A stretch of 64,000 bases of DNA from Branchinecta lynchi (lineage: Eukaryota > Arthropoda > Branchiopoda > Anostraca > Branchinectidae): NCBI GenBank assembly GCA_023053575.1, contig JAKZAP010000001.1, positions 25,438,533 to 25,502,532 on the forward strand. The letters run 5' to 3'. Shown piece after piece: positions 34,527 through 45,755 of the stretch (the stretch's first letter is position 1; the number at the start of each line of letters is the position of its first letter). The notes beneath the pieces were generated by a model. The model ran no database searches. It was not told the DNA's origin and saw nothing but the letters and a program-made list of their open reading frames with translations. Made by a program: the position numbers and the translations under genes.

Positions 34527-34784
34527 CTTGGATTGTTTTCACAAAAATTTACTATCGCGTTACAATTTCTGCTTTAATCCCTCGTATTGACAAAGCAATG
34601 GACAGTTCAGAGAAGTTTACTGCTACAGCATAGAAAGCAATCGAGATAAGCTTTTCGAGCCTTGCGTCTCCAGTTTCTTACTCCCCTATTCACATTTTAG
34701 TTTACTTTGGCCATTATATGGTTTACTTCGGCAGTGGTTCTTCGCTTTTTATTCTGTTTTACTATATTTGATGTTCCTTGTATC

Positions 34785-36148
34785 CAGGGGCGTCGCAAGT
34801 GCATTTTCGGTGGGGGGGTGCAGAGCCAAAATTTTACCGAATCTTTAAAAATTTTTACCGAATCCTAGAACTAAGAATTCGAGCTTTAAATTATGGAACA
34901 GAAACGATTACGTAGGAAGAGTAACAATAAAAGGCAGCATGAACGACGATAAGCCAACTATAAGGCGGCGTTTTGGCGAAGCCCACATGGAGAATACGTT
35001 GCCGGGCATGATTGCAGTAGCAGCTACTATCTATTATAGCCAATAGAAAATTAAATCGAGCGCCGCAGGCGAAAATTTTCAAAATCCATTTTTTTTTGTT
35101 TTTGTAGGCTAAAACTTAACTGCTTCTCTTACAAATTCTATCATTTACCGTTGATGAAATACCGAGACTCTTAAGAAGTTCTAGAAAACGGATGGAGCCA
35201 CGTTCCGGCAGCAGCAGCAACTGTAGTCTAAGGAGCGCCGCAGGCGAAATTTTTTGTTGCTTTTTCCTGCCAAATTTAATTTCCATCCAAATTCTAGCTT
35301 TTAATGTTTCGAAATCTCAATCCCAAAACTGGCTTAAAACCCCCGTCAAATGACGCGCCCTTCCACAAAATAGAGAACATTACGAAAAGTGCTGCAGGCG
35401 GAATTTTCGAAATATTTATGATTAGATAGTCTTTTTGGGATCCAAAATAAAAGTAAGGACTATCGATGATATCACAGATCATCCCTTTTGTCTGCGACCA
35501 GTGCTTCACTCGACCTCTTCTGAGTTTCTAGGTTCGTGGTAACTTCCGAATCCTGGCAATTACAACGAATAGGTTACCGAATCCTAGTTATTATACCGAA
35601 TAAGTTTAGACCGATAGCGTGTTCGGGATTCTGTATAACCACCATATCCCGGTTATTATACCGAATTTTTTTGGTATCGAAAGACTACCGAACAATATTC
35701 ATATTCGGTATACTTTCGTCGAAACTCGAACAAAGTCAGGATTCGTGGTTAACTTCCGAATCCTGGAAATTATACTTAATAAATTATTGAATCCCAATCA
35801 TGACACCGAATAATTCTGAACCAATAACTTATTCGGGAGTCTGTGTAACTACGGAATCTCCATAAATATACCGAATAGTTCCGGCATCGAAAAATTACCA
35901 AATGATTTCATAAATTCTCTCACCAAATTCGTGATAGCTACCGAATACTAGCAATTATACTGAATCCCGATCATTATACCGAAGAGGTTTGTACAGATAG
36001 CCTATTTAGGATTCTGCATAACTACCGAATCCCCGTAAATCGAAAAAATACCGAACAATTTTAGTAAAATTTTGGGCCTCCGGCCCAAAATTTTACCGAA
36101 TCTCAAAAAGGTGGGGGGGTGCTGCACCCCCCCCTTGCGACGCCCCTG
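34785..36148. mobile_element. Non-autonomous hAT-type element (family C), copy 2
   Basis: It starts CAGGGGCGTCGCAAG and ends CTTGCGACGCCCCTG, perfect 15-bp inverted repeats. The flanks are identical 8-bp CTTGTATC (34777-34784 and 36149-36156). The interior is noncoding and follows the same order as the 20.5 kb copy. The exact duplications suggest the more recent insertion. Confidence 0.92.
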
Positions 36149-36156
36149 CTTGTATC

Positions 36157-36889
36157 AACTGGTGAACTGAAAATAAACTATCATCATCAGGGTCTGTCGT
36201 CACACTCCTAGCAGGGGCGTTCCAAGGGGGCGGCTGGCAGTGCCCCCTCTACTTTTTGGGCATTCGGTCAAATTTTCACAGATGTCTTATGTTTTGTCCC
36301 CACATTTCCAAATTAGTTGATTTAACGTGTTTATTCTTTCCCATTCTTTATCGAATTGATATTTCATCCAACTTTTGTTAATTTTTTTTTTCTGTAGGAT
36401 ATTTATTACCAGAATTGCCACATTCGGTTGTTTTAGGTGGTTCTAACAAGAGTTTTATTCCACTTCGAAATTTGGTTGTTTTACCACCGATCTGTTCCTT
36501 ATTTTTTTAATTATTTTTTCGGTATTCAAATTCATTATTTGGTTCACCCCAGTTACTGAGTTCGGTAATTTAAGTGGCATTTATTTAGCTCTTGTTCTTT
36601 ACCTTTTAACGGTAGCTTCAGCTGGTTGCCATTGATTACTGAACTGTTACTTCTAATTATTGCAGTACCGTACTTCAGGAATAAGCACGTCTCTTGACGT
36701 GAAAACTAGTCTACTTGTGTTAGCTGTAAATTCAGAATAAATGTACTTTGTATCTACTTTACCCTGGATGGCCCCATTTTTGGTTTAATCTTTCTGCGGT
36801 TTAATAGGTAGACTTGGGATCACAAAAAGGCACTTTGACCATTATTGTTTCCAAGAAATTTCGTCTGCTGCGCATTTTGCATTCTTCAC
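36157..36889. other. No gene; possible extra hAT terminus
   Basis: CAGGGGCGTTCCAAGGGGGC at 36212-36231 resembles a hAT left end, but no matching right end was found nearby. The rest is AT-rich. Confidence 0.35.
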
Positions 36890-36989
36890 TATTTACATGA
36901 GGGCTGCGTCATTTAGTTGGCGTTTGAGGCTTGGAGTTTGGGGCCACATCACCACATCAAAAGCTAGAATTTGTATGGAAAGTAGTTAC

Positions 36990-37118
36990 ATGTTGCCAGA
37001 TAAAAAAGGCGGATTAAACAAATTTTGCCTGTTGGCGACAACATTGTTGATTTTCAGCAATGGCGTTTTTTGTCGACATATTTTCAATTCCTGTTGGCAA
37101 ACAGGACGTCCCACAAAG
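36990..37118 (+). CDS. Candidate small secreted protein, exon 1
   Basis: From ATG at 36990 the frame gives 43 residues: a short basic start (MLPDKKGGLNK), a hydrophobic signal-like core FCLLATTLLIFSNGVFC, then RHIFNSCWQTGRPTK. It ends at AAAG|GTAAAA in phase 0. A second exon in the same phase exists at 38329, after a foldback element in the intron. In-frame ATGs at 36897 and 36978 also exist; I chose 36990 because it places the hydrophobic core close to the N-terminus. I do not recognise the family. It could be a chance frame. Confidence 0.25.
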
Positions 37119-37479
37119 GTAAAAGGCTAGTGAAGGGGTATCCCTGAAAAACAGTAGTGGAAGAGCATGAGAATCTGCCAAATTTTCTCTTTAGACTTTA
37201 TTTTGTACATACTATGCAACCTTTTAAGATGTAGCTTCTTGAAGGCAACTCGCTATCTATTTAGAAAAAGAAATTGATTGATTTTCTGTGTCTCCAAATA
37301 AATTCATAGCTTCTGATAAAGACATGTAGGTCATCGACTAGATGTTTTTCACAACTTTTTAGGTACAATTTCGAAATTATGTCTCAACTGTGTGTGTTTA
37401 TAGGCTACTGTTTTTCTTGTGTTGTTTTTCTTAATTCATTTTAACTACACTATTGCCTTGTGCATTTGGTGAGTTACAA

Positions 37480-38125
37480 ACACTGTGCTCAAACGTCTAG
37501 CACCATGCCTGGGTGCTAGACGTTCAAGCACTGTACCTTGGATTTCATGTATGGTGCATGGATTTCAGTATACAGTGCATACATCAAAAACACAGTTTCT
37601 GTTATAACAACTGAGCACCAGCTCGGACAGGGCTGAAATTACTACCATGAATTAGAGAATTCAAAGACAGTCCTTTATATATTTTTCACAACAAAAACAA
37701 AAGGGCTCGGCTGATGACAGATGTGAAAAACCTCATTTCCTTTTCTACACAGTCAAGGGTTTTGCATGCAAAGTGTCCTGTGCCTCAGCTTTTTCTACCT
37801 AGCAGCCAACCAGAATATTGGCTCTTGGGGAATAAATAGGGAAAATAGATAGGGTGCTGTTAGGTTTTTCATCTCCATCATCATTAGAGCCCTTTTGTTT
37901 TTGTTGTGAAAAATATATAAGGGATTGTCTTTGATTTCTCTAATTCATAGTAGTAATTTCAGCCCTGTCCAGGCTTGGTCCGAGCCGGTGCTCAGTTGTG
38001 ATGACAGAAACTGTGTTTTTTCTGTATGCACTGTATACTGAAATCCATGCACCATACATGAAATCCAAGGTACAGTGCTTGAACGTCTAGCACCCAGGCA
38101 TAGTGCTAGACGTTTCAGCACCGTG
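37480..38125. mobile_element. Foldback element with ~230-bp inverted arms
   Basis: The left arm (37480-37708) and right arm (37886-38125) are near-perfect reverse complements around a 177-bp loop. Each arm end also carries its own small hairpin, CGTCTAGCACC...GGGTGCTAGACG. Arm landmarks are GTACCTTGGATTTCATGTAT, GCACCATACATGAAATCCAA and AACAAAAACAAAAGGGCTC. No target duplication was recognised, and the arms encode nothing. Confidence 0.8.
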
Positions 38126-38328
38126 CCTGAAATGGGGCTAGTGTACTAGACTGGTAGAGAGCAGGTAAAGTGGTGACAACAGTATGACAATGTTAAAAAA
38201 AATGGGGAAGATCAAAATTAGTTTCTAGCATCAGTCAATCTAGGCTATAACTGTAGCGATATTTACTAAAATTGATTCTCTTGCATTATTACTTACAAAG
38301 ACTGGATCATTTTCACCAATTTTCACAG

Positions 38329-38379
38329 GCAGAAGCTTGGACTTTTGGGCTGCTTTTGGGATACAAACGCAAGGCTTAA
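38329..38379 (+). CDS. Candidate small secreted protein, exon 2
   Basis: The acceptor CACCAATTTTCACAG is followed in phase 0 by AEAWTFGLLLGYKRKA and a stop, giving a 59-residue product with exon 1. An AATAAA at about 38696 could be the polyadenylation signal. Supported only by splice signals and frame. Confidence 0.22.
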   Translation, partial: AEAWTFGLLLGYKRKA

Positions 38380-39085
38380 AACTTACTAAAGAATATCAAA
38401 TGGGTGAGACGTCACGACTGTAAGGAATTACGATACAACTTAGTTTAGACTATAATTGTCATCCTCATCAATCATCATAATTGTCCCGTGCCGCCGACTC
38501 TATTTGAATTTGGCGCCAACACTGAAGTCAAAACAGAGTCGCCAGATTGACAAAATATGGATCTTCTAAAATCCATAGAATATCCTCTTTCTATTGTCTG
38601 GAAAAATTGGAGAAGAAATGCGGGAAAATGTTGTGACCTCCTTTTTTTTCGTATGGCTGTAATTATTTTTTATTACTTATTGTAACTGAGATAGTAATAA
38701 ACTTAGCTGTTCATCGGGGATCAGGAGCCTCGATCTCCCATCATCTCCCACATGTTCGTGCCAGCACCACACTCCTCCCTCCCTTAGCTGAATGCCCTTT
38801 ATACCAAATTACCTATCAGGAGTCACATGTTATTAACAAATAACTCGCCAGGCTGGGGCAATGTTGCGAACAAATTTGACACATTTCTATGTCATTGGGT
38901 GCCACTTGCTACCAGCAACAAGGGACATGACAACTATGGCATGGCCTATGGTTTCGCCCAAATAAAAGATTTGATGGTGATATATCAATGGACAAGGTTA
39001 AAATGACGTGGAGTAGCCATGTCTTCAGGCCAGTGTTGGGACAAGTACTTCATTTTTACTGACTCGGAAATGAACTTTTACTTCT
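38380..39085. other. No feature recognised apart from a candidate poly(A) signal
   Basis: AT-rich sequence with AATAAA at about 38696 (plus). No exon with domain content. Confidence 0.35.
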
Positions 39086-39089
39086 GGTA

Positions 39090-39350
39090 CGGTTTTGGCT
39101 GGGCCCCGGCGAAAGGCTTGTGCTACAAGCAAATTAATAGGTTTCTGAAGAAAAGAAAAAATATTGTTAGACCCTACTTTGAAGCCTCTCCCTTACCCCC
39201 AAATGTGGGGTTATACGGCCCATCCCCAGACTTGGCCTGTACTTTGACCCCAAGGATCCTCATAGCATGGTATTATCGAAATAAATCAGCTCCTTGGAGA
39301 GTTATCGTGCTTACGGATGTACAGACGGGTGGACATAGGTATCACGTCAC
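39090..39350 (+). repeat. Family A 3' module fragment
   Basis: It contains GGGGTTATACGGCCCATCC, GACTTGGCCTGTACTTTGAC, CCTTGGAGAGTTATCGTGCT, GTACAGACGGGTGG and ACATAGGTATCAC. The GGGATCCC end is absent. Confidence 0.6.
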
Positions 39351-39448
39351 TAGGAAAGACCAGGAAAGACCACAAGAACGCCCATTTGAGCCGAGTTAAT
39401 TGCACGGAACGATGGCGCTGCCCCCCCCCCCCCCTAGGTTTTAGCGAA

Positions 39449-39630
39449 GTGGCAACCATGGAGAGGTGGGCGATAACGGGCTCGTCCCACATATCCTGCA
39501 AATTGTCGAGTTTAAATATCATTTGCAGGCCGCGCCGAAAACGAGGAAGGAAGAAACCCCGTTCTTTGAATTTTTCTTCACATTCTTCCTCAAGTCGACA
39601 TACCTGTTTTAGGCCTGTTCTGACTGGCAA
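39449..39630 (-). CDS. Possible exon of unknown function
   Basis: A minus-strand frame reads LKQVCRLEEECEEKFKERGF, then FLPRFRRGLQMIFKLDNLQD and MWDEPVIAHLSMVATSLKP. The composition is amphipathic and low in repeats, unlike surrounding chance frames. I recognise no domain. Splice sites are ambiguous: the left side runs into a C run at 39420-39434. It may be chance. Confidence 0.25.
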
Positions 39631-39959
39631 TGGAAGAGCCCTGCTCTTGCAACGTTAGCCTCATTGACCAACTAGACTCCAATCAGTAAGACTTGCAACG
39701 AACCCGGCTACGACTTTTGACCATCTACGGTTCAATTATGGCAAATTGTTGTCTTTCCTTCCTGTGCGGCCCAGCAAAACTTTTGTCTTTCTGCCATTTT
39801 CAGAAGGTACTAAACCCTCGCACTCGCCATCGTGACTCACTCATGTCGACTGCAGAGTAAACTAATTCGTTCCGGTCCGGTTTGCTTTTAGCGAGGCTTT
39901 TAGTCGCGTATCGTCAAGCGATCTGGCCACAATGCTACATGCCGCTGGCCCCAAAGGCG

Positions 39960-40116
39960 TCTGAAAAAATGTCATATTTAGCGACCCAATAGTTGTTACC
40001 ACGGTAACTGGATCTGCAATTGGTCGTTTTTGCAGTTACCGTTGTATCTGACATACGGTTGCTCTGCAAAAACGAGAATTGCCAAAATTGCGCTTTTCGA
40101 AGTCGTCCCAAAAGAA
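39960..40116. repeat. Family F palindromic repeat
   Basis: GTTACCACGGTAACTG, TTTTTGCAGTTACCGTTGTA and GGTTGCTCTGCAAAA match the 4.27 kb copy in the same order. Confidence 0.55.
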
Positions 40117-40975
40117 AAAGACCAAAGATTTCGACGTGATCCCACAAATTTTAATATTTGCTCCTGACAATTCGGTCTTCAACAGACTTCTTAGGCATTT
40201 TTACTTTTAACATTTACAAATAGGTTAAGGCCAATGGTAATAATCGGAGAAGACCAAGTTCGTATTTGACAGTGCAAACCGAATACGCCAGCTGAATTTG
40301 AACAAGTTCAAATATATTCAGATATCCGTTTTGCGCTGTCAACTCTTCAAATATGGATTCAGTATATGGTTTACCCTATAGCCTACGTCGTATCTCCTTC
40401 CTTCCTTACTTCTGCCCAACCTTCAACCAAATTTCCAGTTTCAGCCGAATAGAAAACTAAGTTCAGATATGGATTCAGCGGCCCTCCTTACCCCCTCAAT
40501 GAATATCTTATTAGCTTATAAAACGTACATGTTTTTGCCGTATATTCGAAACCCCTCCTCTGCTAAAGGACCCTTCTACGAACTTGACCTATACTTTACC
40601 AGTGAATCCTCATTGAACAACATCCTCGTTTAAACATTATATATCAACCCCTTCGACCTTCGATTACACTAGGCCTCTCCCACGTCCATAGAATAAACAA
40701 ATGAATGTCGTCATCCACAGCGCGGAGCTATACTGGTTTGAGAATAAAGGGGTAGGGACTGCTATAGCTCAAAATTGGTCGACAAATTTTGTGTCCAATT
40801 TTCGTCGGATTCCGGGTGAACTACTTGTCCCGCAAGATAATAACTTTCATATCCGGAATCAGCATGTCTCGTTACCCCTAAATTAACTATCTCAATAGCT
40901 TTAAAAAAAAAATTCCCCTTAATTTGACCCCCCTCCCACCTTTAAATATAGGGCTACAGACAAGGCCTTATCCAG
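40117..40975 (+). repeat. Family A repeat, copy 8, with a family D relic
   Basis: It starts AAGACCAAAGATTTCGACGT then GATCCCACAAA. About 40278-40352 is a small palindromic insert (GACAGTGCAAACCGAATACG; TATCCGTTTTGCGCTGTC) that interrupts AAGTTC/AAATATGGATTC. This is a family D core without the long tail. The copy ends in a G run at 40975. Confidence 0.6.
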
Positions 40976-40984
40976 GGGGGGGGG

Positions 40985-41852
40985 GTAGGGGGTAAGAAGA
41001 CATGCTGAAAACGATGGTGGAAACCATTTTCTCGCCGGACAAGTACTTTGCCCGGAATCCGGCCAAAACCGGAAAGTTTGTTAAAAGTAAAAGTTTTATC
41101 TGAAGTTGATTGGATGTTCGACTGAGGGGTAAGAAGACATGCTGAACACGACGGTGAAAACTATTTTCTCGCCGGATAAATAGTTAGACCGGAATCCGGC
41201 CAAAACCGGAAAATCTGTTAAAAGTTTTATTTGAAGCTAATTATATGTTCGGTCTAGAGGTAGGAAAACATGCTGAAGACGATGGTGAAAATCATTTTTT
41301 CGCCGGGCAAGTAGTTCGCCCGGAATCCGGCAACCAGCCGGCAAATTATTAAAACTATTTGTAGTTGATTAGATATCCGATTTCGGGGTAAGAAGAGATG
41401 CTGAACCCGTGTATGACAGTCATTTTGTACCCGGACATATAGTTTGCCCGGAATCTGTCTGGAACCGGAAATTTTAATTTGAAGTTGATTAGATGTTCGA
41501 AATAGGGGAAAGAAGAAACGCTGAGCGAGACGGTGAGTTCGATTTTAGCTTCTTTTGTTTTCGCCGGACAGGTAGTTCCGGAATTCGGCCGAAACCGGGA
41601 AATTCGCACAAGTAAGGCAGGAAGTTTTCGTCAAAACAGATATGACTTAAAGGGGTAAACACAAACAGGTTGAATCCGTATCTGAATTTGGTTTTCTCAG
41701 ATGATTAGCTGTTTGGCATTAACCTGTTTCTGAATTTTAATAGTAAAAATGTTCAAGGAGCCTGGCGAAGACTGGATCTGACGTAGACAAGACCCAATTG
41801 TCTGGATCAAATATTGAATTTTTGGGATCCCATCGAAACCTTGTGTCTTGTT
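40985..41852 (-). repeat. Family A repeat, copy 9 (minus)
   Basis: An array of five or six monomers reads right to left and ends with the 5' terminus TTTTGGGATCCCATCGAAAC then CTTGTGTCTTGTTGG. It meets copy 8 tail to tail at the G run, so the 3' module is missing. Confidence 0.75.
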
Positions 41853-42165
41853 GGTATAGCTAAGTGCTATTAATGTAGATCGGATCCGGAATTCGCTTTT
41901 CTAGATGTGGCTGGGAAAACATGTGGATTACGCCATGATTGTCTCTTCGGTAAGCGTCCCGGTCGTAGGAAATATATTTGCGAGAGCTGGAGATGTGGCC
42001 AGGAAGTTCATGTTGAGACGAAAACACCGCGAGGCTTTACTGATCGAATGTCCGGACCCAAACTGGGAAGTTTTGGGCTTTATGTCCCTTAGTTAGCCTA
42101 GAGTGGTTGCAAAATCGTTCCTTTTTTATTAACAGCGATTAACACAAAACATTAGTTGCGTTTTT
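41853..42165. other. No recognised gene; open frames without domain
   Basis: Two overlapping plus frames at 41905-42096 lack any domain I recognise. No splice site was convincingly placed. Confidence 0.3.
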
Positions 42166-42320
42166 GCAGATACCATGGTATCTGATACCACGGTCTAAAG
42201 TCGTTTTTGCAGTTATCGTGGTATCTGATACCACGGTCAAAAGGCGTTTTTGCAGTTATTGTGGTATCTGATATTCAGATACCACGGACCGACCGTGGTA
42301 ACTGGTGGTGGTATCTGAAA
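42166..42320. repeat. Family F palindromic repeat array
   Basis: Three tandem units of about 60 bp each carry GTTTTTGCAGTTATCGTGGT and ATCTGATACCACGGT. The last part is CAGATACCACGGACCG then ACCGTGGTAACTGG. Confidence 0.7.
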
Positions 42321-42402
42321 AGTTGTCTCACTTAAATCAAATTTTGTCAGATTGGTGAGAAAGAAGTTTGGCAGTTAGTGATGTGACTGAATATCTGTTT
42401 TT

Positions 42403-43379
42403 GGGATCCCAAAACGTAAGTGGAGGGATACCTATGACATCGCAAAAGTTGTCCGTCTGTCTGTCCGCAAGATAACTCTTGAAGGGATTGAGATATGTTG
42501 ATGAAACTTGGTGGGAGGATCCTTTAGGTCAAAGGACAGGTTAAGTTCGAAGATGAGCTCTGTAGCCTTATATTTGAGGGTGCGGGAGGGGTTTCAAATT
42601 AAAGGGCAAACAAAATATTTTTTTAAAGCTATTTAGATAGTTGATTTAGGGATAAGGAGACATGCTGAATTCGAATATGAAATTTATTTTCTCGCCGGAC
42701 AAATAGATAGAACAGAATATATTTACACGAAAGCCCAGAGGCCATGGGACCCATGGTTCACCCGGAATCCGGCGAAAACCGGAAATTTGTGAAAAGTAAA
42801 AATTTAAGATGAAGTTGATTAGAGGTTCTATTCAGGGACACGGAGGGGCGAGTCCGAATATGAAATTTATTTTCTCGCCGGACAATGAGTTCGTCCCGAA
42901 TCCGGCCAAAACCGGAGAATTTGTTAAAAGTAAAAGTTTTATTTAAATTTGATAAGATGTTCGAGTGCGGGTAAGAAGACACGCTGAATTCACATATGAC
43001 AATCATTTTCTTACCGGATGTATAGATCGCTCGGAATTCGGCTGAAACCGGAAAATTTGTTAAAAGTGAAAGTTTAATCTGAAGTTGATTAGAGGTTGGA
43101 TGTAGGGGTAAGGAGACATGATGAATTCGTTTTTGAGCTTTAGTTTTTTGCCAGACAAGTAGTTTGTCCAGAATCCGGCCGAAACCGGTCCAAGTTCTTT
43201 CTGAAATCGTTAGAGATTCGCTGTCGGGTCAAGGAGACATGCTGAATCCAGTTTTGAACTTTATTTTAACAGTAAGAATCTTCTAGGAATCTGACAAAGA
43301 CTGAATGGCGAAGACATGACCCAATTGTTTGAATCAAATGTTAGATTTTTGGGATCCCATCGAAACCTTTGGTCTTGTT
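42403..43379 (-). repeat. Family A repeat, copy 10 (minus, complete)
   Basis: The 3' end is GGGATCCCAAAACGTAAGTG, with TTGTCCGTCTGTCTGTCCGC. Five degenerate monomers and the 5' end TTTTTGGGATCCCATCGAAA then CCTTTGGTCTTGTT follow. Confidence 0.8.
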
Positions 43380-45059
43380 CGTTCTCGGTTTTCACCGTTT
43401 ATTTGTCATTGTTATCTAGTGAAGCATGACAGATGATAATTTGAAAATTGGTGTGACTTGTGGGCCTTGGGGTCTAGTTGTGCCTTTTGGAGATTCAACC
43501 CCCCATACACTCTCGGTTCAAGGACAATTGGTCACAATTCCCCCAGTGACTAATGTCTCCTTTTAAGTTTAACCATGGTTAAAAAACTTGTGTTAATCTG
43601 TGGTACCTCTATGCACTTACTAGAAAGATTTATGATTCTTTTGATGTTCAGGCACTAAGCAATCTTCGCCAATCTCACCATTGCCCACTGAAAAGCCGCG
43701 TTTGTGTTTAGATTAAAATTTCTGCGTCATAGTAGAATTTATGTTGTGGGGACGGCTGCACATACTCTGGACGTCATAACTAGAGCATATAGTGGAAAAT
43801 AAAAAATTCCCTTTGCAGAATCCAAGTAATTCAGTATATTTAATTAAATGACACAAAAATTAATTGGCTTTTCTGTTAAATTTTAAAGGCTTACCGCCGT
43901 TTTGCGAATTATGTGCAACTGGGCCCGGATTGCCCAGAGTAAATTACGTGACCATGCAAATTCGCAAACTTGCTAAACATGACTGGTACTAAGGTGAAAT
44001 TTGGAATGCGTAAAATCATTATCCAGATGGGTGATACTCCACCCTCCGCGTAGGTACTGGTAAGGTTGACAAATTGGCCTCTTGTGGAACTATGTGGAAG
44101 GTGGCATTTCGAAACGATGGAAATCTAGAGTTAAAAGATTTGTCGTTCTGATAGAAGAGATTGCCCCAAAAAACAGATTTGGCTGTTTAAACAGATAAAA
44201 AAAAACAGGAACAGGACACACCAAAACGGAACAGAACAGGTGAGAAAAAAAAAACAGCTGGCTTCAAAGCAGCTGTTCTGTTTATTTGTGGGTCCCTGAA
44301 ACAGAAAACAGTAAACAGACAAACAGGAGGGAAAAAACAGAAAACAGGAACATTGCCCCTGCCTATCTGTGGTGGGGGAAGGGGGGGGGGGGGGCGGAAC
44401 CCACATGTATAAGTATTCTTCTTTGAATATTATAGTTGTGGATTACTGTGGGTTTGCTATTCGCACCTAAGGCAGTCGAATAGGAATGATAAACTTGGTA
44501 TGTATTTATTAGATCCTGTAACGAATATATAAAAAAAAAAGAAAACAGAACTGCGATAAAGAAATATATAAGGCACTTTTCATGGCAACCTGTCATAATG
44601 AGCAATATAGCAGACAACAGTGTCTGAATTAACCAATAAGCCTATCTACAATTTCACTTCAAGACGTCATCAACTTGGTTCATAGACAACCGTAATACTG
44701 GTATTTAATATAATCAAGGGCCCATATTAAGTTGTTCGTAACTTAGTTTTTCACCATTTCACCGAATTTCGATTTCGAGTGCCCAGATGCAAGGTTGGGC
44801 CGGACAGCATACCTCGAACGTCTGAGCCATCGGATAATTTCAACTCACTTCATGTCTAATTTTGAACCAACCCCCACGTTTAGAAATCGGGTCTATAATA
44901 AGATGCAGCACTGACACTTCGATTTTTCCATCGAGCGTCGAACATGTTCCCAGAGCGAGGCTACGGAACAGCCTACTACTGACGGTATTATTTTCCCGTG
45001 TGAAGGTAAAAAACAACTTAGCAAAAGAAAGGAATTAAACTGGAAGGCTTTAGTTTAAC
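43380..45059. other. Gene-free stretch; AACAG-rich low complexity
   Basis: 44190-44350 is a low-complexity (AAACAG)n-like run ending in a G run (44378-44393). Nothing else was recognised. It lies beyond the poly(A) signal of the citron-like gene. Confidence 0.4.
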
Positions 45060-45065
45060 TTTATT
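45060..45065 (-). promoter_or_regulatory. Candidate polyadenylation signal of the citron-like gene
   Basis: AATAAA on the minus strand, about 450 bp after the stop codon, and the first such hexamer found downstream. Confidence 0.45.
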
Positions 45066-45159
45066 TTGCTTACGTTCGTGTTTGCACTTAAGTACTGTGC
45101 AAGAATATTTGTAAAGTTCGAATTTCAGCATAATCATCGGCGCAGTTCGGACAACTGTA

Positions 45160-45383
45160 CAGTAGAGGTGTGCTTAGGTATGCTTATTTGAACATTTGTT
45201 GACTCTGGACAGTGCCATTTCCATGCACTGGATGTGATGAAAGTCAACTATAGTTAGCCAAAGTAGCTAATTAAAGATCCCTGACAACACCTGAATAGGT
45301 ATTCTGGATCTTCATTCTACCATGCAGCCCAAAACTGCACTGTTCAGACTTTCACAACTTTTCAAATAAGCATAATTTTACTG
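45160..45383. mobile_element. Tc1/mariner-type MITE in the putative 3' UTR
   Basis: The left end CAGTAGAGGTG...GGTATGCTTATTTGAAC and the right end TTCAAATAAGCATAATTTTA then CTG are inverted, and each is flanked by TA (45158-45159, 45384-45385). The same terminus occurs at 60.2 kb. Confidence 0.6.
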
Positions 45384-45514
45384 TACATCTAATGTATACT
45401 ATTCTCGCTTGCGCCTTATTCGGAACATCCCGTCTCTGTCTGATAAAAAAAAAATCTGGGCGAAGACAATCATCGTATTTCTTAAAACATTTTGTACTCT
45501 TACTCCACTTCACT

Positions 45515-45755
45515 TCACCTCCGAATCCTCGGCCTTTCTGAAAACTTCACTTTCTTTCCCTCCTCCCTTCGTAACATTTCTGATGAGGGTCTCTTTGACG
45601 GATTGGCGGAGCTCCTGCCGTCTACTGACAATGAACTTGCGGTCGTTTCGCCCGGTTCACTGTCAATGAAGTTCATGGCGTCGTCGAGGAGATCCATTAT
45701 CTGCGTCGAGTCAGAATTGGCAGTGGAAGTCACGCTGGACAGGTCATCGGGAATG
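45515..45755 (-). CDS. CIT: Citron-like terminal exon with KKVKF motif
   Basis: The acceptor CCGTTTCTTTCACAG starts this exon in phase 2. It reads IPDDLSSVTSTANSDSTQIM, DLLDDAMNFIDSEPGETTAS, SLSVDGRSSANPSKRPSSEM, LRREEGKKVKFSERPRIRR then stop. The tail is acidic/Ser-rich, then basic. KKVKF fits the RVxF consensus for docking to protein phosphatase 1. The vertebrate-type C-terminal PDZ ligand is not present. The join to the previous exon is supported by phase but not by homology, because tails vary. Confidence 0.75.

Noticed and set aside
36204..36240. Third family C-like hAT start CAGGGGCGTTCCAAGG
   Set aside because: No matching right terminus or 8-bp duplication was found, so an element could not be defined.
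41905..42096. Two overlapping ~60-codon plus frames
   Set aside because: No domain, signal or splice support; probably chance.
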